This document shows, piece after piece, positions 17,304 to 24,716 of a DNA stretch of 34,199 nucleotides. Source of the stretch: Defluviicoccus sp. (GTDB lineage: Bacteria > Pseudomonadota > Alphaproteobacteria > MPNO01); contig JAJEHI010000076.1 in the NCBI GenBank assembly GCA_022823775.1, forward strand, positions 1 through 34,199. Direction: 5' to 3'. The notes under the pieces were generated by a model. The model was not told the DNA's origin. It ran no database searches and saw nothing but the letters and a program-made list of their open reading frames with translations. The translations under genes and the position numbers were made by a program. Each line of letters starts with the position of its first letter. Within the stretch, counting starts at the first letter, position 1.

Positions 17304-18089
17304 TCAGTAGTGGCTGGGCCGTTCGCGGGCGCTGCCGAACGTCTCGGGCTTGTCAGCGGGAGCCGGCAGATTGCTCCTGGAGCCGGTCGCCTCGGATACC
17401 CGTTTCTCGAACGCCGCCGCGGGCTTGAAGAACATGTGCGAGAACTTGGACCACGGGACGGATCCGAACAGCACCGTCGTCGCGGCGACGTAGAGGCCCA
17501 GGAACACGATCATCCACGAGCTCTCCGCCGCCTGCAGCCCCGCCCAGATCAGCCCCAGCGTCGTGCTGGCGAGAAGCGAGAGGATGAAAAGGTCCGCGCG
17601 CACGAGCCGGAGCGGCGTATGGCCCTCGGCCGCCACATCCACCCGGATGAAGAACCAGAACCAGTAGCCGCCGGCGCAGACCAGCAGGGCGCCGACGACC
17701 CACAAGAGAGGCAGGATGGCGGGGGTCTGCGTGGCCGGCGTCGGGTACCAGAACACCATGACGAAGGTGGCAATCACATAGGCCAGGAAGCCGTACATCG
17801 TCAGCAGATGGGCGACCCGGCGGCGTCCGGGGCCGAATTCGGCGGACGTCAGCCCCTCCGACAACGCGGTCTGGATCGCGATCCCGGCGATCTGCCCGCC
17901 GCCGACCCGCCGCGCGCCCTGGTTCTTCGATTTCCGCCAGGCGGCGAAGAAATAGGTGGCGCTGCCCTTGTGCCAGATATCGAACAGGGTGCCGCCCACG
18001 ACGAAGACGATCATCACCACGACATAGGCCTGCATGACGGCGGGCGATACGGACGCCGAGAGCGCGGCGAAGGGATTGCTGGTCAACAC
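17304..18089 (-). CDS. aprM: AprM-type membrane anchor/electron acceptor for APS reductase
   Basis: A 261-residue integral membrane protein with about five or six hydrophobic helices (for example YVVVMIVFVVGGTLFDI near the N-terminus, FLAYVIATFVMVFWY, and ILPLLWVVGALLVCAGGYWF), encoded directly ahead of aprBA. In sulfur-oxidizing bacteria lacking QmoABC, aprM is the gene described next to aprBA and is thought to pass electrons from AprBA to the quinone pool. Start codon is a GTG at 18089 preceded by GGGGG; nearby alternatives exist. The soluble C-terminal tail (last about 45 residues) is polar. The family assignment leans on context plus topology. Confidence 0.85.
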   Translation of the reverse strand: MLTSNPFAALSASVSPAVMQAYVVVMIVFVVGGTLFDIWHKGSATYFFAAWRKSKNQGARRVGGGQIAGIAIQTALSEGLTSAEFGPGRRRVAHLLTMYGFLAYVIATFVMVFWYPTPATQTPAILPLLWVVGALLVCAGGYWFWFFIRVDVAAEGHTPLRLVRADLFILSLLASTTLGLIWAGLQAAESSWMIVFLGLYVAATTVLFGSVPWSKFSHMFFKPAAAFEKRVSEATGSRSNLPAPADKPETFGSARERPSHY

Positions 18090-18159
18090 GCGATTGCCCC
18101 CGATGTCAGCCTGTTGCGATCGTTCCCGAAGCGGCGTTTTCGCTGCGCCGCCGGCAGGG

Positions 18160-18189
18160 ATACCATCTTTCGATCCGAGGAAATGTCAA
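18160..18189 (-). promoter_or_regulatory. Candidate sigma-70-type promoter for aprM-aprB-aprA-sat
   Basis: On the minus strand a perfect TTGACA (-35, 18189-18184) is followed after 18 bases by TGGTAT (-10, 18165-18160). The -35 box overlaps the stop codon of the metallophosphoesterase gene. The predicted leader of about 65 bases contains a GCGGCG/CGCCGC inverted repeat (18131-18136 with 18146-18151). Confidence 0.5.
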
Positions 18190-19007
18190 GCCGAGCCGGG
18201 CGCCGGGCGGCGGCGGAACGGAAAGGGGCCCGGATGCTCGACCAGGGGCAGGGTATGGGTAACCATGCCGATCCCGGGGCTCCACACATGAAGGAATCCG
18301 GCGGCCGGTTCGAGCACGAGATTGAGGTCGCTGTCGGGACGCAGGTCGAGCGGCATGTGAAACGCCGTCGACGGCGCCACGCAGGCGAGCGTACCGGCGA
18401 AACGGCGCTGGATGGCCCGGTGCAGATGCCCGCACAACACCCGCTCGACGTTCTCGTGCCTGCCGACGATCCCGGTGAACGCATCGGCCCCCTCGAAGTC
18501 CTGGCCGTCCATGAAGGGCACGCCCGTCTTGAATGGCGGGTGGTGCATCAGGATCACGGTCGGGCGGTCCGGCGCCTCGTCCAGGCGATCCTCCAGCCAC
18601 GCCAGGCGCTCGGCACACATCTCGCCGGTCTTGGCGCCTTCCTTGAGCGTGTCGAGCGCGAGGAAGCGCACCGGCAGGTCCTCGACGGCGTAGTGGAGGA
18701 ACGCGCCGTTCTTCGGCAGGTAGCCGGTATCGGCGAAGGCGGCGCGGAAGTTTGCGCGGTCGTCGCGATTGCCGGGGATCAGGTAGACGGGCACCGGAAG
18801 AGGGTCGAGCAGGCGACGAAGCTGGGCATAGGATTCGGCGTCAGGGGAGTCGACGAGATCGCCCGTCACGAACACCGCGTCGGCCGGAGGATCGAGAGCG
18901 GACAGGCGTTCGACGGCGCTGGCAAGGCCAACGGCGGTATCCGCCACGTCGTGGGCGAGATCGCCCTCGGGCCGGAGGTGTATGTCGGAAATATGGGCGA
19001 AGATCAT
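18186..19007 (-). CDS. Calcineurin-like metallophosphoesterase (CpdA/Icc-like)
   Basis: Dimetal phosphodiesterase of 273 residues. All the metal-ligand motifs of the family appear in order: ISDIHL (Asp8, His10), VTGDLVD, IPGNRDD, MHHPPF and CGHLHR. The PGNRDD form (Arg where many have His) is typical of the Icc/CpdA branch, whose best-known members hydrolyse cyclic AMP; other phosphodiester substrates are possible. It lies upstream of aprM on the same strand, 96 bases away. Its start at 19007 is divergent from the dienelactone hydrolase gene. Confidence 0.9.
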   Translation of the reverse strand: MIFAHISDIHLRPEGDLAHDVADTAVGLASAVERLSALDPPADAVFVTGDLVDSPDAESYAQLRRLLDPLPVPVYLIPGNRDDRANFRAAFADTGYLPKNGAFLHYAVEDLPVRFLALDTLKEGAKTGEMCAERLAWLEDRLDEAPDRPTVILMHHPPFKTGVPFMDGQDFEGADAFTGIVGRHENVERVLCGHLHRAIQRRFAGTLACVAPSTAFHMPLDLRPDSDLNLVLEPAAGFLHVWSPGIGMVTHTLPLVEHPGPFPFRRRPAPGSA

Positions 19008-19070
19008 GGACGCGGGAAACTACCACGGTGTTATGCTGGGACCCAAATCGCAAGGATCGAGGAGCCACAC

Positions 19071-19949
19071 ATGTGCGACGAAACGACTGCCCGCGACGAG
19101 GATGAATTCCTGCGCGGATCCGGAAACCTGACCCGGCGCGGATTCGGGACGCTGTCGGTCGGAACGGGCGTGGCCATGCTGTTGCCGCGGACCGCGGGCG
19201 CGGTCGATGTGACGGCCCGGAACGTCGAGATTTCGACGCCGGACGGCACGGCCGATTGCCACTTCGTGCACCCCGCGAGCGGTTCCCATCCGGGCGTACT
19301 GATCTGGCCGGATGCGCTCGGTCTCAGGCCCGCGTTCGAACGGATGGGGCGGCGGCTGGCCGAATCGGGATATTCGGTTCTGGTCGTCAACCCCTATTAC
19401 CGCAAGGTAAAGGCGCCGATCCTGCCGGAGGGCGCCACGTTCCGCGACGAGGCGACGCGCAACAAGGTCTTTCCCCTGATGCGTTCGCTGACCCCCGAGG
19501 TCACCGTGGCGGACGCCAAGGCCTTCGTCAGCTTCCTCGACGCCCAGAAATCGGTGGCGAGGGACCGCAAAATGGGGACGACGGGCTACTGCATGGGCGG
19601 TTCGATGACGATGCGGACCGCGGCGGCGTTCCCCGAGCGAATCGGTGCCGGCGCCTCGTTCCATGGCGGCCGGCTCGTGACCGACCGGCCCGACAGCCCC
19701 CATCTGCTGGTGCCCAGAATCCGCGCGCATTACCTGTTCGCGATCGCGGAGAACGACGACAAGAAGGAACCGAACGCCAAGACCGCGCTGCGGGAAGCGT
19801 TCGGCGCCGCGAAACTTCCGGCCGAGATCGAGGTCTACGCCGGGACCCTGCACGGCTGGTGCCCGCCGGATTCGGCCGTCTACAACGAAGCTCAGGCGGA
19901 GCGGGCGTGGAGCCGGATGCTGGCGCTGTTCAAGACCGCTCTCGCCTGA
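19071..19949 (+). CDS. Dienelactone hydrolase family protein with Tat-like signal
   Basis: Alpha/beta hydrolase of 292 residues. The N-terminus carries a twin-arginine-type signal (LTRRGFGTLS, Arg22-Arg23, then a hydrophobic stretch and an Ala-Gly-Ala cleavage region), suggesting export to the periplasm. The catalytic Cys174 sits in GTTGYCMGG, as in dienelactone hydrolase, with a candidate Asp in ENDDKKEP and His in TLHGWC. The ATG at 19071 has a GAGGAG ribosome site. Natural substrates of the exported homologues are mostly unknown. The gene is divergent from the metallophosphoesterase and precedes the DmsC/SoeC-like gene by about 90 bases. Confidence 0.88.
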   Translation: MCDETTARDEDEFLRGSGNLTRRGFGTLSVGTGVAMLLPRTAGAVDVTARNVEISTPDGTADCHFVHPASGSHPGVLIWPDALGLRPAFERMGRRLAESGYSVLVVNPYYRKVKAPILPEGATFRDEATRNKVFPLMRSLTPEVTVADAKAFVSFLDAQKSVARDRKMGTTGYCMGGSMTMRTAAAFPERIGAGASFHGGRLVTDRPDSPHLLVPRIRAHYLFAIAENDDKKEPNAKTALREAFGAAKLPAEIEVYAGTLHGWCPPDSAVYNEAQAERAWSRMLALFKTALA

Positions 19950-20038
19950 GGCGGAGGGCGGCATCGGCGCCGGTTCGGAACCGGTGAACGGAACGCCAGG
20001 CGGGCGCGGCACGGCGCGTCCGCCGTAGGGCCGGTTTC

Positions 20039-20884
20039 GTGCGACCCGACAGCTCGGCCATCCTGTCCACCGCCGCCTCGGGCACGGGTTGCGGCTTGCT
20101 GGTCCTGCTCGGCGTCTTTGCGAGCGGGGAGACGATCCCTTCCGACCGCTGGTTCGGGTTGGCGGCGATGGGCACCGCGCTGGGCGCGATGGGCATCGGA
20201 CTCGTATCCTCGGCCTACGACCCCGGACGCTCCGAACGCTTCCTGCACACGCTTTCCCGGTGGCGGTCGAGCTGGCATTCCCGCGCGGCGGTTCTGGCGA
20301 CCGGGGCCTGCGTCCCGGCGGGGCTATTCGGCGTCGGCTGGATCGGCTACGGGGAAGTCGACGGCATCTGGAGGGTGTGCGGCCTCGCCGCCGCCGTCCT
20401 GGCCGGGTTCACGGTCCACGCCACCGCCATGACTTACGCGACGCGGGAGCGGGTTTACGCGTGGAGCAACCGCTGGACGGTGCCGCTCCATCTCGCGCTC
20501 GCGCTCTATGCGGGCGGCCTCTGGCTGCACGCGCTGCTCGCCCTGTTCGGCCGCGCGAGCCCCGACAGCTCGCTGATCGTCGTAGTGGCCCTGTTCCTCT
20601 GCTTCTACCTGAAGCGCAAGTACTGGCGGTTCATCGACGCCGTCCGGGCGGTCTCGACGCCGGAAGCCGAGTGGGGGGAGTCGGGCCATCGGATCGCCCG
20701 CGAGCGCGCGGCAAGGCTCCGTCGCTACGCCTTCCTGCTCCTGTTCGCCCTGCCGCTGTTGCTCGCCATGGCGGGCATGGAAGCGGAGCCCGGGCCGGGA
20801 GCGCTCGCCGCTCTCGCCGCGGCGCTGTCGGGTTCCGCCGGGGTCGTTATCGAGCGCTGGCTGTTCTTCGCGGAAGCGGAGTGA
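20039..20884 (+). CDS. DmsC/SoeC-like membrane anchor subunit (orphan)
   Basis: A 281-residue polytopic membrane protein with roughly eight hydrophobic helices. Several segments match the DMSO reductase / sulfite dehydrogenase (SoeC) anchor family: SAYDPGRSERFLHTLSRWRSS early on, then MTYATRERVYAWSNRWTVPL, and the family-typical LKRKYWRFIDA. Such anchors bind quinone and hold a molybdopterin-containing catalytic subunit plus an iron-sulfur subunit at the membrane. Neither partner gene is next to it. The start is a GTG at 20039. Given the apr-sat genes nearby, a role in sulfite or other sulfur-compound electron transfer is an inference only. Confidence 0.7.
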   Translation: MRPDSSAILSTAASGTGCGLLVLLGVFASGETIPSDRWFGLAAMGTALGAMGIGLVSSAYDPGRSERFLHTLSRWRSSWHSRAAVLATGACVPAGLFGVGWIGYGEVDGIWRVCGLAAAVLAGFTVHATAMTYATRERVYAWSNRWTVPLHLALALYAGGLWLHALLALFGRASPDSSLIVVVALFLCFYLKRKYWRFIDAVRAVSTPEAEWGESGHRIARERAARLRRYAFLLLFALPLLLAMAGMEAEPGPGALAALAAALSGSAGVVIERWLFFAEAE

Positions 20885-20896
20885 CGCGGGCCCGGC

Positions 20897-21478
20897 TCAG
20901 GCGGCGGCATCCTTTTGGGCGGTGAAGGTGATGCCCCTGGCTTCGAACTTCTCCCTGACTCCCGGCTTGATGGCGTCGAGCCTGGCCGCGATGGACGGTG
21001 CCAGATCGATATCCGTCATGTCGTGCACACCGCCGGTGATCAGAACCTGCAGCACGCCCTCCCCTTCGCCGATATTGCGGAAGGCCCGGTTGACCCTGGG
21101 CGGCACCGAGATGGTGTCGAACTCGCCCAGCTCGACCCGCTCGCCGCCGTCGTCGTTCCATGTGACCTCGAAGCGGCCCTTGAGCACGGTGAAGGTCTCG
21201 TAGGTCTGGAGATGGGCGTGCAGCGACGGGCCTTGGCCCGGCGGGCAAACGGCGATGGTCATCGTCATGCCGGCGGCGTCCACGATGGGCGCTCCGGTAT
21301 TGATCGGCGTCTCCACATCGCCGCCGAGACCGATGACCGAAAGCAGCTTGCGGGCGTAGACGACGTCGTTCGCCTCCTGCGGAATTTCCGGGTCCTCCTG
21401 GATCGGCAGCGGCTTCAGCGCGCCGTAGCGCGAAATCCTGCTCTCCATCTCGTCCCGTGCGATCTCGATCGTCTTCAT
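20897..21478 (-). CDS. Cupin domain protein
   Basis: A 193-residue protein with one cupin-2 barrel. Motif 1 is complete: GPSLHAHLQTYETFTVLKG with metal-ligand candidates His87, His89 and Glu94. Motif 2 (IGEGEGVLQVLITGG) is less conserved. It may be a small metal-dependent isomerase or dioxygenase, or a ligand-binding protein; no substrate can be named. The ATG at 21478 is preceded by AGGGAGG. The gene is divergent from the alpha/beta hydrolase across a 125-base shared upstream region, so the two may share regulation. Confidence 0.85.
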   Translation of the reverse strand: MKTIEIARDEMESRISRYGALKPLPIQEDPEIPQEANDVVYARKLLSVIGLGGDVETPINTGAPIVDAAGMTMTIAVCPPGQGPSLHAHLQTYETFTVLKGRFEVTWNDDGGERVELGEFDTISVPPRVNRAFRNIGEGEGVLQVLITGGVHDMTDIDLAPSIAARLDAIKPGVREKFEARGITFTAQKDAAA

Positions 21479-21603
21479 CGAATCCTCCCTGGCGCGTCGC
21501 TTGGGTGTGTCGGGGATGGTACGGCGATCGGCGTCGGATTGAAAAGACATGGCGCGGCCGGGGTCCCGTTGACGCGCGCGCGACGCCCGCCAACAATCCG
21601 GCC

Positions 21604-22389
21604 ATGGTCGACCACACGCGCGAAACGATCCACGTCAACGGCTGCGCCATCGAGGTTCTGCGCGGAGGAACCGGGCCCGGGCTCCTGTTCCTCCATGGCG
21701 CGGGCGGCGCGAGCGACTGGGCGCCCTATATGGACCGCCTCGCCGAACGCTTTGAGATAGCGGTGCCGAGCCATCCCGGATTCGGACGGTCCGACACGCC
21801 GGGCTGGCTCGATAGCATGTCCGACCTCGCCTATTTCTACCTCGATGCGTTCGAGGCGATGGGGCTCGACGACGTTCATGTCGTCGGCAACTCGCTCGGC
21901 GGCTGGCTTGCCTGCGAGATCGCGGTCCGCTCCACCGAGAGGATGCGCTCGCTCACCCTGGTGGGCGCGGCCGGGATACCGGTCGACGGCGTGCCGATGG
22001 GCGACATCTTTCTGTGGAACCCGGAAGACCGGGTGCGCAACGTCTATCACGACCGGACCGTCGCCGAGGCCCGCCTTGCCCGGAACCCGAGCGAGGAAGA
22101 GGCCGACATCGCGCTCAAGAACTACTTCACCACCTCGCGGCTGGCCTGGAGCCCGCGCTTTTGCAACCCGGACCTCGCCAAGTGGCTGCACCGGATCCGG
22201 ATACCGACGATGATTCTCTGGGGCGCCGAGGACAAGGTGTTCCCGCCCGCCTACGGCGAAGCCTACGCCGCGTCGATTCCGGGCTCGCGGCTCCGGATCG
22301 TCCCCGAGTGCGGCCACCTGCCCCATCAGGAAAAGACCGACGCGTTCCTCGACGCCGTGACGGCCATCGCGGAGGAAGCCGCCCCATGA
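21604..22389 (+). CDS. Alpha/beta hydrolase
   Basis: A 261-residue hydrolase of the meta-cleavage-product/epoxide hydrolase-like group. It has the oxyanion-hole LFLHGAGG, the nucleophile elbow GNSLGG (Ser97), the acid in WGAEDKVFPP and the catalytic His in PECGHLPHQEKT. The ATG at 21604 gives a standard N-terminus. Its stop overlaps the start of the LLM flavin oxidoreductase (ATGA), so the two are translationally coupled and probably act on successive intermediates of one pathway. Confidence 0.9.
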   Translation: MVDHTRETIHVNGCAIEVLRGGTGPGLLFLHGAGGASDWAPYMDRLAERFEIAVPSHPGFGRSDTPGWLDSMSDLAYFYLDAFEAMGLDDVHVVGNSLGGWLACEIAVRSTERMRSLTLVGAAGIPVDGVPMGDIFLWNPEDRVRNVYHDRTVAEARLARNPSEEEADIALKNYFTTSRLAWSPRFCNPDLAKWLHRIRIPTMILWGAEDKVFPPAYGEAYAASIPGSRLRIVPECGHLPHQEKTDAFLDAVTAIAEEAAP

Positions 22390-23573
22390 AATTCTTCTTT
22401 TTCCACCTGATGCCCTACGCGCATCTCGACCTCGACTACGACAAGACCTATCCGGGGGCGTACCTCACCCTTCCCAACAGCTATTACGACCCGAAGAAGG
22501 GCGCGCCGCTCTACCACCGCTATCTCGACGAGCTGGAGCTTGCCGACCGGCTCGGCTTCGACGGGGTGTGCGTGAACGAACACCACCAGACCGCCTACGG
22601 GATGATGCCGGCGCCTAACCTGCTGGCCGGCGCTCTGACCCGGAGCGTGAAGAACGCGACGATCTGCGTGCTCGGCCGGGCGCTTCCGATCACCGACAAC
22701 CCGATCGCCATCGCGGAAGAATTCGCGATGCTCGACAACCTCGCCGAGGGCCGCTTCATCGCCGGTTTCGTCCGCGGGCTCGGCACCGAGTACCACGCAT
22801 CGATGGCCAACCCGTCCTTCAGCCACGAGCGGTTTCACGAGGCGCACAACCTGATCGTCCGGGCGTGGACCGAGACCGGCCCCTTCGCCTTCGACGGCAA
22901 GCATTACCGCTACCAGTACGTCAATCTCTGGCCGCGCCCCTACCAGACTCCGCACCCGCCGATCTGGATCCCGTCCCAGGGCTCGCGCGAAACTTACGAG
23001 TGGGCGGCGCACCCGGACCGGAAATACACTTACCTGATCACCTTCAATCCGGCCGAGGCGGTGAAGCGCAACCTCGACGCCTATGCCCGCCAGTGCGAGA
23101 CCTATGGCTACGAATGCGGCCCCGGCCAGCTCGGCTGGGCGCTCCCGATCTACGTTGCCGAGACGGACGAGGTCGCCAACCGCGAGGCGGCGAACCATAT
23201 CGAGGTCTTTTTCAACAAGTTCATCAACTCGCCGGCGGAGTACAAGCTGCCACCGGGCTATTCGTCGATGGCGTCCTACAAATATGTCATGGAGACCAAG
23301 TTCAAGGTCCGCGAGCAGTTCCTCACCCACGAAACCCTGACCGGGAACGGGATGTTCGTCTGCGGCGGCCCGGAGACGGTGACCGAAATCCTCGCCCGTC
23401 GCTTCGACGAGATGGGCTACGGCAACCTGGTCTGCATGCTCCAGTTCGGCACCCTGCCGCGCGATCTGACCGAAAAGAGCATGACGCTGTTCGCGAACGA
23501 GGTGATGCCGAAGCTCCGCCATCTCGGCGAGCGGAGCCCGGCGCCCCTCGCCGCCGCGCCGGCTGGCGGTTAG
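22386..23573 (+). CDS. LLM-class (luciferase-like) flavin-dependent oxidoreductase
   Basis: A 395-residue luciferase-like TIM-barrel monooxygenase using reduced FMN or F420-like flavin supplied by a partner. Family landmarks are LELADRLGFDGVCVNEHH near the N-terminus, LPITDNPIAIAEEFAMLDNL with GRFIAGFVRG, and YQTPHPPIWIPSQGS. Such enzymes oxygenate aldehydes, sulfonates, dimethylsulfide or other small molecules; sequence reading alone does not separate these. It is coupled to the preceding alpha/beta hydrolase by a 4-base overlap. No dedicated flavin reductase is encoded beside it. Confidence 0.9.
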   Translation: MKFFFFHLMPYAHLDLDYDKTYPGAYLTLPNSYYDPKKGAPLYHRYLDELELADRLGFDGVCVNEHHQTAYGMMPAPNLLAGALTRSVKNATICVLGRALPITDNPIAIAEEFAMLDNLAEGRFIAGFVRGLGTEYHASMANPSFSHERFHEAHNLIVRAWTETGPFAFDGKHYRYQYVNLWPRPYQTPHPPIWIPSQGSRETYEWAAHPDRKYTYLITFNPAEAVKRNLDAYARQCETYGYECGPGQLGWALPIYVAETDEVANREAANHIEVFFNKFINSPAEYKLPPGYSSMASYKYVMETKFKVREQFLTHETLTGNGMFVCGGPETVTEILARRFDEMGYGNLVCMLQFGTLPRDLTEKSMTLFANEVMPKLRHLGERSPAPLAAAPAGG

Positions 23574-23640
23574 CCTGGTTTCTTTACACGTGTTTGCCCC
23601 GGTGCCCGGGGGAATTCCTCGCTATCGACACCGGCGAGAC

Positions 23641-23728
23641 TGTCACCCCGGCCTTGAGCCGGGGTCCAGAGCAACAGGCACCACTTTCGCTCGGCTTCCC
23701 TGGACCCCGGCTCGAGGCCGGGGTGACA
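23641..23728. repeat. Large inverted-repeat element made of two palindromic arms
   Basis: Left arm 23641-23669 and right arm 23700-23728 (29 bases each) are reverse complements with one mismatch and enclose a 30-base spacer. Each arm is itself a small palindrome, CCCCGGCCTTGAGCCGGGG in the left one. This is the layout of REP/BIME-like elements found between genes in many Alphaproteobacteria. It occupies most of the gap between the LLM oxidoreductase and the DMT exporter. Confidence 0.85.
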
Positions 23729-23777
23729 GCGGGGCGCAAGACGGCACGCACACGTCACCGGCCGGTCAGGGCACCCC

Positions 23778-24716
23778 ATGAACCGCCACGCCCTTCTCGG
23801 GGCCGGCTTCATCGTGGTCGCCATGCTGTTCTGGGGCGGCAATACCACGGTCGGCCGCTTCGCGATGACGACGGACCTGCCGCCCATCGGCGTCAATTTC
23901 TGGCGCTGGACGATGGCGTTCGCGATCCTCCTGCCGCTCTACGTCCCGACGCTGTGGCGTCAGCGCCGGCTTCTCTGGCGGCACCGGATCTATTGCTTCT
24001 TCCTGGGGCTGGTCGGGGTGACCTGCTTCAACTCCTTCTATTACGTGGGTCTGCAGAGCACGACCGCGGTCCAGGGATCGCTGATCGCGGCGCTCCTCCC
24101 CCTCCTGATTCTCGTCCTCGGCGCGGTCTACGCGGGCACGGGCATCAGCGGGCGGCAGATGGGCGGACTCGTGCTCTCCATCGGCGGCGCGGTTCTGGTC
24201 GTCGTCCGCGGCGAATACGCCGTGTTGCGGACACTGACGTTGAATCCGGGCGATTTCTGGTGCCTCGCCGCGGTCCTATGCTGGGCGGTGCAGACCTTCA
24301 TGCTGCGCTACAAGCCGCCGGAGATGGACATCATGGCGCTGGTCGTGGCCTCCATCGGGCTCGGCTGGCTCGCCCTCGTCCCCGCCTACGCGGTGGAAAC
24401 CGCGTTGGGCGGCGCCATGCGTTTCGACCGGGAAACGGTGCTGCTGGTGGGCTATCTCGGGCTGTTCGCGAGCGTCATCGCGTTCAGCCTCTACAACGCC
24501 GGCGTGGTGCGCGTGGGTTCGGCGAGCGCCGGATATTTCGGCAACCTGTTCCCGGTGTTCAGCGCGCTGCTGGCGGTGATTTTCCTGGGCGAGGCGATCG
24601 CCTGGTACCACGCGCTGGGCGGCATGCTGGTGCTCGGCGGGATCTACCTCGCGACGGTTCCGCCGGGCGCGCTCCGGCGCCGTCCCACAGCCCGGTCAGC
24701 CGGAAGCGTCGGGTAG
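23778..24716 (+). CDS. EamA/DMT superfamily transporter
   Basis: Inner-membrane exporter or permease of 312 residues with about ten transmembrane helices in two EamA repeats. The first contains GGNTTVGRFAMTTDLPPIGVNFWRW in outline, the second SAGYFGNLFPVFSALLAVIFLGE near residues 255-280. Substrates of this family range from amino acids to drugs and are not predictable. Its 3' end overlaps by 21 bases with the convergent nitrile hydratase/thiocyanate hydrolase-like gene on the other strand. Confidence 0.9.
   Translation: MNRHALLGAGFIVVAMLFWGGNTTVGRFAMTTDLPPIGVNFWRWTMAFAILLPLYVPTLWRQRRLLWRHRIYCFFLGLVGVTCFNSFYYVGLQSTTAVQGSLIAALLPLLILVLGAVYAGTGISGRQMGGLVLSIGGAVLVVVRGEYAVLRTLTLNPGDFWCLAAVLCWAVQTFMLRYKPPEMDIMALVVASIGLGWLALVPAYAVETALGGAMRFDRETVLLVGYLGLFASVIAFSLYNAGVVRVGSASAGYFGNLFPVFSALLAVIFLGEAIAWYHALGGMLVLGGIYLATVPPGALRRRPTARSAGSVG

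Noticed and set aside
13668-18089. Reading the apr-sat locus as dissimilatory sulfate reduction
   Set aside because: No qmoABC or dsrAB genes are present and the membrane partner is AprM, the form described in sulfur oxidizers; the host looks alphaproteobacterial.
22386-23573. Naming the LLM protein a dimethylsulfide or alkanesulfonate monooxygenase
   Set aside because: Tempting given the sulfur context, but only general luciferase-like motifs are visible and no flavin reductase or sulfonate transporter genes are adjacent.
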